Part shown: piece after piece, positions 25,492 to 32,622 of the stretch | Numbering within the stretch: the stretch's first letter is position 1 | Layout: each line of letters opens with the position of its first letter | Source of the DNA: Micavibrio_A sp964423095 | Lineage (GTDB): Bacteria > Pseudomonadota > Alphaproteobacteria > Micavibrionales > Micavibrionaceae | Length of the DNA: 34,938 nt | Reading direction: 5' to 3' | Assembly: GCA_964423095.1 (NCBI GenBank) | Contig: CAYRDI010000019.1 | Location: 1 to 34,938 of the forward strand | Position numbers and translations under genes: made by a program | Notes under the pieces: model-generated | Seen by the model: the letters and a program-made list of their open reading frames with translations, nothing else | Database searches by the model: none | What the model was told of the DNA's origin: nothing

Positions 25492-25998
25492 ATGAAATAT
25501 TTTTTAATACCCCTTTTCGCCTTTTGTTTGTTTTCCGGTTTCGCGGCACAGGCCTCCGAACAAAAGGAAATCGGCCATTTCGGCTCATGGACGGCCTATG
25601 TCTTCGATGAAAACGGCGGCAAGGTTTGCTATATGGCCGCCAAACCGACCAAGGCCGAGGGCAAGTATTCCAAGCGTGGGGAGGTTGTTGCCATGATCAC
25701 GCACCGTCCGCGTGAAGGCACAAAGAATGTGTTTAGTTACATGTCCGGATACGGTTACAAGAAGGGCAGTAATGTCGAGTTAAGCCTGGACGGTAAGGAA
25801 TTCACGCTGTTTACCCAGAACGATATGGCCTGGGCCGCCGATGCCAGTGCCGACAACACGCTCGCCGCAGCCCTTCAAAAAGGGTCAAAAATGGTGGTCA
25901 AGGGTGTCTCATCCCGCGGTACGGAAACGAAAGATACGTTCAGCCTGTCCGGATCGACCAAAGCCTATGAAGCGATTTCAAAGGCTTGCGGGATTTAA
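25492..25998 (+). CDS. IalB-family (invasion-associated locus B) exported protein
   Basis: A 168-residue secreted protein. The signal peptide covers residues 1-22 (MKYFLIPLFAFCLFSGFAAQAS). The mature domain carries the family pattern FGSWTAYVFDENGGKVCYM, KYSKRGEVVAMITHRPREG, SYMSGYGYKKGSNVELSLDGKEFTLFT and KGVSSRGTETKDTFSLSGSTKAYEAISKAC, with two cysteines likely disulfide-bonded. IalB in Bartonella is linked to erythrocyte invasion, but relatives are widespread in free-living alphaproteobacteria and their role is undefined. The start is ATG 25492; the Shine-Dalgarno before it is weak. It diverges from the sigma gene over a 210-base region, so it may be part of that regulon; this is inference. 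Confidence 0.88.
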   Translation: MKYFLIPLFAFCLFSGFAAQASEQKEIGHFGSWTAYVFDENGGKVCYMAAKPTKAEGKYSKRGEVVAMITHRPREGTKNVFSYMSGYGYKKGSNVELSLDGKEFTLFTQNDMAWAADASADNTLAAALQKGSKMVVKGVSSRGTETKDTFSLSGSTKAYEAISKACGI

Positions 25999-26243
25999 TT
26001 ATTTATATGGAAATAAAATCAGGAAGCTGTCCATATCTTTGTTAATAATTTGTGCAGTGGCTTCCAAAACAAAATACCGTGTGCTAACAATGGCCACTTG
26101 ACCGGATGTCATTAAACGAGACCAAAAGAAACTGAAACTGCTTTGGATCAACCTGTAGGACTTTAAAACGGATCTAAAAAGGAATGTGCGGAACTTCCGG
26201 GCCGCACCGAAACAAAGATGAAACAGTGTAATAAGGGTGTGAA

Positions 26244-27704
26244 ATGCCGCTGAAGAATGTCCTGGGTCACTCCTGTGCGTTCATGGCAAAGCATTTGGGC
26301 TTACGCCATCGCTATGTCTTCACGAAGAACAACAAACTGCGCCTGCGGTATATCGCCGGTATGACGGCGGCTTTGGCCGCGGGATTGCCGACGGCCGTGA
26401 CGTTCGGCCCGCTGGATGGTTTTCCGCCGGTGCATTTCGAAATCGCTTCGGCCGCCAAGGCTTATAACTACATGGAACCGTCACAGCAAACGGGGGCCGA
26501 TGATGGGGCTCTGGATGTGGCCGATGCCATTCCGCAGTTTGAAGAACCCGCCGGCCCGTCCGACCGGATTGTGACGATCACGAAGGGTGACGCCCTTGGC
26601 GTTGTCATGCAAAAAGAAGGTGTCGCCGTCAGTGAAGTGCATGACATCATTCAGGCGATGAAAAAACATTTTGATCCGCGCGATCTGAAGGCCGGTCAGG
26701 ATGTTCATATGCATTTCGAGCCCAACGGTGAATCCGAAAAAGGATACCAGCTGACCAACTTGCAGATTGCGGTCAATCCCTTGAAGACCATCCGTGTGTT
26801 TCGCGATGGCGGGGACTTTTCCTCCAAGCTCGAAGAAAAAGAAGTCAAAAATGTTACGTTGGCCAAAAAGGCCGTGATTAAAAACTCGCTTTACGGTTCG
26901 GCCGCCAAAGCGGGCATTCCCAAAAGCATTGTTTCCGATGCGATCAAGATATTTTCCCAGAACGTCGACTTCCAGCGCGACATTCATTCCGGTGATGCTC
27001 TTGAAGTGATGTATGATACGCGCCAGACAGAAGATGGATACGTGGCCAGCACAGGTGACATTATGTATGCGCGCCTGACGCTGGGTGGCCGCGATATTCC
27101 GCTTTACCGTTTTAAATCCGCCGATGGCCGGATCGATTATTATGGACCGGATGGCCAGTCGATTAAAAAGACCCTGATGAAAACGCCGGTGGACGGGGCC
27201 CATGTTTCGTCCGGTTACGGGATGCGGTTCCACCCTGTTCTGGGATACTCCAAAATGCACAAAGGGGTTGATTTCGCCGCGCCGACCGGAACGCCGATTT
27301 ACGCATCGGGGGATGGAAAGATCGTTCGCGCCGGACGGTTCAGCAGCTACGGCAATTATGTCCGTATCCACCACAGTGCGAACCTCGATACCGCCTATGC
27401 CCACATGAGCAGGATCGCTCCCGGTGTAAAACCAGGCTCGAGCGTAAGACAAGGGCAGATCATCGGTTATGTGGGAACGACCGGTCGTTCCACGGGACCG
27501 CACCTGCACTATGAAGTCATGGTCAATTCCAAACAGGTCAATCCGCGTGGTATCAATTTACCGATCGGTCAGGCACTGGCGGGTCGTGATCTGAAGAAAT
27601 TCAAATCGCATGTCGCGGAGGTGAACAACCAGTACGCGCAGGCACGGGGTGGTGTAAAGGTCGCCCAGCGTCAAACGGATGACGGGTCTGATTCCCTCAA
27701 CTAG
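26244..27704 (+). CDS. M23-family murein endopeptidase
   Basis: The protein cuts peptide cross-links in peptidoglycan. It is 486 residues. A basic N-terminus and a hydrophobic segment (~35-50; YIAGMTAALAAGLPTAVTFG) suggest an inner-membrane anchor or a long signal, so the catalytic part lies in the periplasm. The middle (~110-300) looks like the LysM-like/OapA region seen in MepM-type enzymes. The M23 domain (~320-450) has SSGYGMRFHPVLGYSKMHKGVDF, zinc ligands His339 and Asp343, His387 (AYAHMSR), and H-L-H at 420-422 in TGPHLHYEV. All catalytic residues are present. AAGGG before ATG 26244 supports the start. The 245-base leader before it carries no clear promoter. A shared terminator lies downstream. 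Confidence 0.92.
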   Translation: MPLKNVLGHSCAFMAKHLGLRHRYVFTKNNKLRLRYIAGMTAALAAGLPTAVTFGPLDGFPPVHFEIASAAKAYNYMEPSQQTGADDGALDVADAIPQFEEPAGPSDRIVTITKGDALGVVMQKEGVAVSEVHDIIQAMKKHFDPRDLKAGQDVHMHFEPNGESEKGYQLTNLQIAVNPLKTIRVFRDGGDFSSKLEEKEVKNVTLAKKAVIKNSLYGSAAKAGIPKSIVSDAIKIFSQNVDFQRDIHSGDALEVMYDTRQTEDGYVASTGDIMYARLTLGGRDIPLYRFKSADGRIDYYGPDGQSIKKTLMKTPVDGAHVSSGYGMRFHPVLGYSKMHKGVDFAAPTGTPIYASGDGKIVRAGRFSSYGNYVRIHHSANLDTAYAHMSRIAPGVKPGSSVRQGQIIGYVGTTGRSTGPHLHYEVMVNSKQVNPRGINLPIGQALAGRDLKKFKSHVAEVNNQYAQARGGVKVAQRQTDDGSDSLN

Positions 27705-27720
27705 AAAAAAATGAAATGAA

Positions 27721-27747
27721 AAAAAAGCACCGTTAAGGTGCTTTTTT
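27721..27747. terminator. Bidirectional intrinsic terminator between the M23 gene and surf1
   Basis: A perfect 11-bp stem AAAAAAGCACC / GGTGCTTTTTT with loop GTTAA, giving a T-run on either strand. The surf1 stop codon (27735-27733) lies in the loop, and the last surf1 codons form the stem. Confidence 0.9.
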
Positions 27748-28449
27748 GTTGGTCAGCCCGCGGAGATAAAATCCATATACGGCCAGAAGAATGACGGCCA
27801 TACCGTACCAGAATATGGCGTATTGCCGGTGCATGTTGCGCGGATACCATTTTTCTTCCTGTGGTATGACATCCTGCAAAGGGGGGTCTATTCTATCCGC
27901 ATATACAATCGTCCCGTGGATTTCGCCCAATTCCTTGGCTCGCGCGATTTCGGCAGGATCGGGGCGGAACCAGAGATTGTTTTCCGGACTGTTTTTCGAG
28001 GCAAAACGCGACCAATCGGGTTTGCGGGCCAGCCCCTTGATGGTCACACGCGCGGGGAAAATGCCCAGACGGTCTTCGAGCGTATCCTTCCATAAATCAT
28101 CCACCCAACCGGCGTTGACGATCACATCTTTCTGGTGGTCCGTTTTCAAGGGCACGAGCAGGTTGTACCCCATGCGTCCGTCTCTGGACACGGGGCCGAC
28201 CAAAACGGCCTTATCTTTTTCGGGAGTCCCATCGATATGGCCATAGGCAAAACGAAGATTCTCCTGATCGAGGGCATTCAGCGTTTCTTCGCTTAAGGAA
28301 GGTAAAGAGGCGCTGGAGTCATAGAGCGTTTGCAAATCCGCAATCACTCTTTCTTTCCATTGCAAACGCTCTACCTGCCATGTGCCAAGGCCAAGCAAAA
28401 TGGCAAGACAAATGCCGGTAATGGCGGTTTCACGGGCGGGAATGTTCAT
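27733..28449 (-). CDS. surf1: SURF1-family cytochrome c oxidase assembly protein
   Basis: SURF1 helps insert heme a into oxidase subunit I. The start is ATG 28449 (238 residues), which overlaps the DUF983 stop (ATGA); a longer frame to 28569 only runs into that gene. The protein has one helix at each end (ETAITGICLAILLGLGTWQ at 7-25 and AIFWYGMAVILLAVYGFYLRG near the C-terminus) with a periplasmic domain between. Motifs include GTWQVERLQWK, the GPVSRDGRMGYNLLVPL and VNAGWVDDL strands, and the C-terminal RNMHRQYAIFWYGMA. It is the last gene of the cox operon and ends in a terminator loop. Confidence 0.93.
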   Translation of the reverse strand: MNIPARETAITGICLAILLGLGTWQVERLQWKERVIADLQTLYDSSASLPSLSEETLNALDQENLRFAYGHIDGTPEKDKAVLVGPVSRDGRMGYNLLVPLKTDHQKDVIVNAGWVDDLWKDTLEDRLGIFPARVTIKGLARKPDWSRFASKNSPENNLWFRPDPAEIARAKELGEIHGTIVYADRIDPPLQDVIPQEEKWYPRNMHRQYAIFWYGMAVILLAVYGFYLRGLTNKKAP

Positions 28450-28811
28450 TCTTCCAGATCTCCCGCCCTGTGCCTGTATTGCAGGGCCAGTGTGTAGGCT
28501 TTGACGGGGCGCAGGAAGCCGATGGTCAGCAGGATGACCAAGGGTGTCCACAGAACGAAGTGCACCCACACCGGCGGTTCATAGGTAAATTCCACATAGA
28601 GCGCGGCGGGGACAATCGTAAAACCCAGAATGAAGATCAGGAAAACGGCAGGTCCGTCGGCGGCATCGTTTTTGGAAAAATCGAGCCCACAGGAATCGCA
28701 CCGGCTTTTGAATGTCAGGCTGAAACGGGACGGATAGAGATCACCGATCCCGCAGCGTGGGCATTTACAGGCAAGGGCCCGTTGTGCAGGGGTTTCGCTG
28801 TTATCCGTCAT
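28446..28811 (-). CDS. DUF983 family protein (zinc-ribbon membrane protein)
   Basis: A 121-residue protein found in alphaproteobacterial oxidase operons between ctaE and surf1. Two CxxC pairs, Cys17/Cys20 and Cys38/Cys41, form a zinc ribbon at the N-terminus (KCPRC...RCDSC). Two hydrophobic helices follow (VFLIFILGFTIVPAALYVEF and HFVLWTPLVILLTIGFL). The start is ATG 28811, overlapping the ctaE stop by four bases; an upstream frame with MGWQR is unlikely. It ends in an ATGA overlap with surf1. Its function is unknown, but context points to oxidase assembly. Confidence 0.88.
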   Translation of the reverse strand: MTDNSETPAQRALACKCPRCGIGDLYPSRFSLTFKSRCDSCGLDFSKNDAADGPAVFLIFILGFTIVPAALYVEFTYEPPVWVHFVLWTPLVILLTIGFLRPVKAYTLALQYRHRAGDLEE

Positions 28812-29719
28812 CCGGCCATGTGGGCCGATGCGTTGCCACCCCACCAGTAGATGGCGACAAACAGGAACAGCCAGACAACGTCAACGAAATGCCAGTACCA
28901 GGCGGCGGCTTCGAAACCGAAATGGCGGGCCGGGGTAAAATGCCCTTTGCGCGCGCGCAGCCAGCAGACGATCAGGAAGACGCTTCCGACAAAAACGTGG
29001 AAACCGTGAAAACCCGTCGCCATGTAGAAGGTGGAGGGGAATACACCGCCTTTGAACGGAAATGTTGCATGGTGGTATTCGTACATCTGGAAGGAAAGGA
29101 AGAACAGGCCGAGCAAAGCGGAAATGCCGAGTCCCAAAACTGCATCCTTGTTTTTTCCTTCAAGAATGGCGTGGTGCGCCCATGTCACCGTGCAGCCGGA
29201 CAGCAGCAGGATGAGCGTCATCATAAAGGGAAGATCGAAAGCATGGATTGCCTCAATCCCCTTTGGCGGCCACATACCGCCCGTAAATTCCGTGCGCATA
29301 TATTGATGCGCTTCGCCCGGATAAAGGCTGGCATCGAAAAATGCCCAGAAGAACGCGACGAAGAACATGACTTCGGAGGCGATAAACAAGGCCATACCAA
29401 AACGCAGGCCGACCTCTGTAATTCCGTTATGGACGCGTTCTTTCACGCTTTCAAAAATGATGTCTTTCCACCAGAAAAACATGACGGCCAGAATGCAAAG
29501 GAAGGCGGGAACCAGAAGTTTCGCGCCGAAATGAAAGCTCGCGATGGTTTCTGGCGCGCTTTTGAACAGATCCCCAAGATTTGTCCCGTGCATGAACAAC
29601 ACCATCCCGAATGCCGTAAGACCGGCGGCGATAGACCCCGCAAACGGCCAGATGCTGGGCCGGACAAGGTGGTAGGGATGCGGTTTGCCGGTGGTGTCGT
29701 ATTCGATGTTTTCAGCCAT
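28808..29719 (-). CDS. ctaE: Cytochrome c oxidase subunit III
   Basis: CtaE is a core subunit of aa3-type oxidase in the inner membrane. I start it at ATG 29719 (303 residues; MAENIEYDTTGKPHPYHLVRPS), the typical opening. An upstream ATG at 29776 would extend it through the promoter-proximal gap. The protein has seven hydrophobic helices. Diagnostic segments include HPYHLVRPSIWP, VMFFVAFFWAFFDASLYP, LLLSGCTVTWAHHA, and ATGFHGFHVFVGSVFLIVCW (helix VI), ending AAAWYWHFVDVVWLFLFVAIYWWG. It follows ctaG at 59 bases and is coupled to DUF983 by ATGA. Confidence 0.97.
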   Translation of the reverse strand: MAENIEYDTTGKPHPYHLVRPSIWPFAGSIAAGLTAFGMVLFMHGTNLGDLFKSAPETIASFHFGAKLLVPAFLCILAVMFFWWKDIIFESVKERVHNGITEVGLRFGMALFIASEVMFFVAFFWAFFDASLYPGEAHQYMRTEFTGGMWPPKGIEAIHAFDLPFMMTLILLLSGCTVTWAHHAILEGKNKDAVLGLGISALLGLFFLSFQMYEYHHATFPFKGGVFPSTFYMATGFHGFHVFVGSVFLIVCWLRARKGHFTPARHFGFEAAAWYWHFVDVVWLFLFVAIYWWGGNASAHMAG

Positions 29720-29778
29720 GGAAAATCTTTCAGTGTGGGTAAGGCTCTGACGCCCGTTAGATGTTGGTTTTATCAATT

Positions 29779-30345
29779 TCAGGGGGAATTGTAAAAGGCT
29801 TCCATAGCCTTATCAAGCTCTTCCGATTCGGAAGGATAGAAGGTGTAGGAAAGCGTGACGGACGTGACATCGTCCATTTCCTTGTCCTCGGCCATTTTTG
29901 GATCTATGTAAAACACGACTGGCATATGCATTTCCTCGCCGGGCTTTAACATCTGGCCCGAAAAACAAAAACACTGGATTTTGTGAAAGTATTTTCCGAC
30001 CTTGTCCGGCGTGACGTTGAAGAGGGCGGTGCCTTCGGTGGGTTTGGATAGCTCGTTTTTCGCGAGAAAGGAGGCGAGCCCCTGCTGCCCGAGCTGCACG
30101 GTCGTGCTGGCCTGTTCGGGTTTGAAAATCCAGGGCATATCGGTGGAGGTGTTGGCATCGAAATGGACGGTGACTTTGCGGTCCAGGACGATACCAGGCA
30201 GGGATTCGGCACGCTGGGTCGTCCCGCCATAGCCCGTAATCTGACAAAACAGGCGGTAAAGGGGCACGGAGGCAAAGCTCAGCCCTACCATGAGGAAGAC
30301 CGTGCCGAACACCATCAAAAGCATGCGTTTGTTTTTGTCCATCAT
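29779..30345 (-). CDS. ctaG: Cytochrome c oxidase assembly protein CtaG/Cox11
   Basis: CtaG delivers copper to the CuB site of subunit I. The 188-residue protein has one N-terminal membrane anchor (MLLMVFGTVFLMVGLSFASVPLYRLFCQ) and a periplasmic domain. The copper-binding pair is in IQCFCFSGQ (Cys-x-Cys), and a further cysteine in LFCQITGYGG. Strands such as VHFDANTSTDMPWIF and PVVFYIDPKM complete the Cox11 domain. The start overlaps the SDR stop (ATGA at 30345-30342). A second ATG three bases further is also possible. ctaE follows downstream. Confidence 0.95.
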   Translation of the reverse strand: MMDKNKRMLLMVFGTVFLMVGLSFASVPLYRLFCQITGYGGTTQRAESLPGIVLDRKVTVHFDANTSTDMPWIFKPEQASTTVQLGQQGLASFLAKNELSKPTEGTALFNVTPDKVGKYFHKIQCFCFSGQMLKPGEEMHMPVVFYIDPKMAEDKEMDDVTSVTLSYTFYPSESEELDKAMEAFYNSP

Positions 30346-31118
30346 GTGCCGCGCTTTTCAAAGGCCAGACCGGCCGGGTATTGCGCGGTAGGCATGATTT
30401 CCAGCCGGTTGATGTTGACATGCGGGGGCAGGGTTGCGGCCCAGACAACGCTTTCGGCGATGTCTTCGGCTTTTAACGAATCCGTGCCTTCATACACTTT
30501 GCCGGCACGGGATTGATCGCCCTTAAACCGCACCGTGGAAAACTGCGTTTCGACCTGCGCCGGTTCGATGTTGGTGACGCGGATACCGATTCCCGCAAAA
30601 TCCGCGCGGAGCGCCAGAGAGAATTGTTTGACGAAGGATTTCGTCGCACCATAAACACTGCCGCCGCGGTATGGGTAATTGCCGGCGGTGGAGGCAATGT
30701 TGATGATATGGCCTTTTTTGCGTTTGGACATGCCGTCCGCGACCAGACGCGTCATGCGCGCCAATGCCGTGACGTTCACATCGATCATGGTTTCCCAATC
30801 GGCAAGATCGGCTTCATGCGCACGGTCTAAGCCAAGCGCAAGACCGGCATTGTTGATCAGGACATCAATCTTTTTATGGCTTTCCGGTATCCCGTTCAGT
30901 GCCTTGACCATCTCATTTTTGTCGGTGATGTCAAAGAGGAGCGGAACAGACCCAGGGAATTTTTTGCACAAGGCATCGAGTTTGGTTTTATCGCGTCCGT
31001 GCAAAATCAATTTAGATCCGATGGTGTAAAAACGCTGCGCGAACGCCTTGCCGAAATCACCCGTCGCGCCCGTGATCAGAACGCATTCGGGACTATAGGC
31101 AGGCTTTGGTTCAGGCAT
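30342..31118 (-). CDS. Short-chain dehydrogenase/reductase inside the cox operon
   Basis: Classical SDR with 258 residues from ATG 31118 (a TTG at 31127 would add three residues). The motifs are the cofactor turn TGATGDFGKAFAQRF, the preceding Arg of HGRDKTK (favours NADP), NNAG, Ser of NIASTAGNYPY, and YGATKSFVKQF (Tyr-x3-Lys). It resembles YdfG-type hydroxyacid/serine dehydrogenases; the substrate is unknown. It is wedged between the CoxF-like small gene (overlap of 8 bases) and ctaG (ATGA overlap), so it is translated with the oxidase assembly genes. That context is unusual for an SDR; whether it serves oxidase assembly is unclear. Confidence 0.9.
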   Translation of the reverse strand: MPEPKPAYSPECVLITGATGDFGKAFAQRFYTIGSKLILHGRDKTKLDALCKKFPGSVPLLFDITDKNEMVKALNGIPESHKKIDVLINNAGLALGLDRAHEADLADWETMIDVNVTALARMTRLVADGMSKRKKGHIINIASTAGNYPYRGGSVYGATKSFVKQFSLALRADFAGIGIRVTNIEPAQVETQFSTVRFKGDQSRAGKVYEGTDSLKAEDIAESVVWAATLPPHVNINRLEIMPTAQYPAGLAFEKRGT

Positions 31119-31233
31119 GGTTGGCAATCTTGATCATCGTGACAACCCATATCAGGGCGATCCATGCGGCGATGGCGGCAAGGATCAGTAAATTTTTGGC
31201 GCGCTTGCGCTTGTGAACATCGGAAAGGGGCAT
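31111..31233 (-). CDS. CoxF-like small membrane protein, 40 residues
   Basis: Translation from ATG 31233 gives a 40-residue protein. A polar, basic N-terminus (MPLSDVHKRKRAKN) leads into one hydrophobic helix (LLILAAIAAWIALIWVVTMI) with the tail KIANHA. Tiny CoxF-type proteins with this basic-then-helix layout sit between ctaB and ctaG in alphaproteobacterial oxidase operons. It starts seven bases after the ctaB stop, with AAGG inside the end of ctaB as the likely ribosome-binding site. Its stop overlaps the SDR start by eight bases. The family call rests on size, layout and place. Confidence 0.75.
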   Translation of the reverse strand: MPLSDVHKRKRAKNLLILAAIAAWIALIWVVTMIKIANHA

Positions 31234-31240
31234 CGTAATA

Positions 31241-32131
31241 TCAAACCTTATCGATCATCAGGGCGGTGAAAATGGCAAACAGGTAAAACACCGAATAGCC
31301 GAACATCAACTTTGCGCTCTTGTGGCTGTTATCCACCAACACGCGGAAATTCGTGAACAGGAAAAACACGGACAGCGCAAAGGCAAAAATGCCGTACCCG
31401 ATTCCGGCAATGCCGATGGCATAGGGTGCAACGGAGAGCGGTATCAAAAGAAAAGTGTAAGCCAGCATTTGCATTTTGGTGGCGCGTTCACCCGCAATGA
31501 CGGGAAGCATGGGAATATTCGCGCGCTTGTAATCTTCATTCGCGAACAATGACAAAGCCCAAAAATGCGGCGGGGTCCAGAAAAAGATCAGCGAAAAGAG
31601 AAGCAGGCTGGCCGTGGAGACATCCCCCGTGACGGCGGCCCAGCCGATCATCGGCGGAAAGGCACCGGCGGCCCCGCCGATCACGATATTTTGTGGCGTG
31701 CGGCGTTTCAACCACATCGTATAGACGAACACGTAAAAAAGGTTGGCGGTTGCCAACAGGGTAGCCGCCGTCCAGTTTACGGCCACGCCCATGGTCATGA
31801 TGGACAGCAGCGAAAGGACAACGCCGAATTGCAATGCCTCTTCGGCGGGAACGCGGCCGAGCGGAATGGGGCGGTTTTTCGTGCGGTTCATGACCGCATC
31901 GATATCGCGGTCATACCACATGTTGATGGCCCCCGCCGCACCGGCGGCCAGCGCGATACAGAGCACGGCAGTGGCGGCAATGACGGGGTGGAGGTTCGAA
32001 AAGCCGGGGGCGACATACATTCCCGCAAAACCGGAAAACACCACAAGGCTCATCACCCTTGGTTTCAACAGGGCAAAATAATCTTTTACCGAGGCTTCGG
32101 GCGTATCGATGGTGGCGGCGACATCACTCAT
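31241..32131 (-). CDS. ctaB: Protoheme IX farnesyltransferase (heme O synthase)
   Basis: CtaB adds the farnesyl tail to heme b to make heme O, the first step to heme A. It is a UbiA-family protein of 296 residues with about eight membrane helices. The two Asp-rich motifs are NMWYDRDIDAVMNRT and FANEDYKRANIPML. Also diagnostic are NRPIPLGRV and IGGAAGAFPPMIGW, with FFWTPPHFWALSL. The start is ATG 32131; no strong Shine-Dalgarno precedes it. A 52-base gap separates it from the orphan gene upstream. It opens the tightly packed part of the operon. Confidence 0.97.
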   Translation of the reverse strand: MSDVAATIDTPEASVKDYFALLKPRVMSLVVFSGFAGMYVAPGFSNLHPVIAATAVLCIALAAGAAGAINMWYDRDIDAVMNRTKNRPIPLGRVPAEEALQFGVVLSLLSIMTMGVAVNWTAATLLATANLFYVFVYTMWLKRRTPQNIVIGGAAGAFPPMIGWAAVTGDVSTASLLLFSLIFFWTPPHFWALSLFANEDYKRANIPMLPVIAGERATKMQMLAYTFLLIPLSVAPYAIGIAGIGYGIFAFALSVFFLFTNFRVLVDNSHKSAKLMFGYSVFYLFAIFTALMIDKV

Positions 32132-32183
32132 GCGGTTCTTGTAGCAAGAGAGGGCCGTAAAATCACGCGGATTTTGAGAGATT

Positions 32184-32567
32184 TTAAAATTTCGGCGCGA
32201 GATTCGCCGTGATGGATGGGGCCGCTTCCACCTGTTTTTGAACAGGACGTTCGCGAATGACCGTTACGCGGTCGCCCATCAGGTTGGCGGCAACGCGGCT
32301 GGCAAAAAAGCCCGCAATAACGGAAACACCAAGTTCAATGCCGAAACCTACCGTTTGTGCAGCCGTCCCGTGATGCCAATGTGCGCAGTCTGCAGGGGGT
32401 AGAATAGAGTCCGCCATACACTGGCTGTACGTTGAATTATGTAATTTCAATATGTCATTGCCGTACATCGTAGCAAAGGTTGCCTCTAATGCTACTAAGC
32501 CAACGCCTGCGCTTGTAAAAGTTTGTCGTGTGCTTGTTGTATGAACGATTTCGGTTTCTTTTTCCAT
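32184..32567 (-). CDS. Unknown membrane protein, 127 residues
   Basis: No family recognised. Two moderately hydrophobic segments are visible (FTSAGVGLVALEATFATMYG, ~17-36, and TVGFGIELGVSVIAGFFAS, ~72-90), with a loop holding two cysteines (QCMAD, DCAHWHH) and several histidines. The C-terminus is basic and Pro/Ala-rich. It has no Shine-Dalgarno; its TTGACA promoter is placed so that transcription would start at ATG 32567. Base composition is lower in GC than the cox genes. It lies between ilvA and ctaB, where many relatives have no gene. It could be a loosely related cox-region accessory or an insertion. Confidence 0.6.
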   Translation of the reverse strand: MEKETEIVHTTSTRQTFTSAGVGLVALEATFATMYGNDILKLHNSTYSQCMADSILPPADCAHWHHGTAAQTVGFGIELGVSVIAGFFASRVAANLMGDRVTVIRERPVQKQVEAAPSITANLAPKF

Positions 32568-32574
32568 GAGGGTT

Positions 32575-32603
32575 TATCTATATCGAAAATATAGTTATGT
32601 CAA
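32575..32603 (-). promoter_or_regulatory. Sigma-70-like promoter for the 127-residue orphan
   Basis: On the minus strand, TTGACA (32603-32598) is followed after 17 bases by TAGATA (32580-32575), or after 15 bases by TATAGA. Transcription would start at about 32568, next to ATG 32567. The core ATTTATTGACATAA matches 21677-21690. Confidence 0.5.
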
Positions 32604-32622
32604 TAAATATTTTTGCTAACTT

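Noticed and set aside
26186..26207. Hairpin GTGCGG / CCGCAC before the M23 gene, with GGAAC that might be an ECF -35 element
   Set aside because: No matching -10 (CGTT-like) at the right spacing, no T-run and no aptamer-like structure; too weak to annotate.
28757..29794. Long plus-strand open frame opposite ctaE
   Set aside because: It is a shadow of ctaE and DUF983, whose protein families are clear; no domain is seen in the plus-strand translation.
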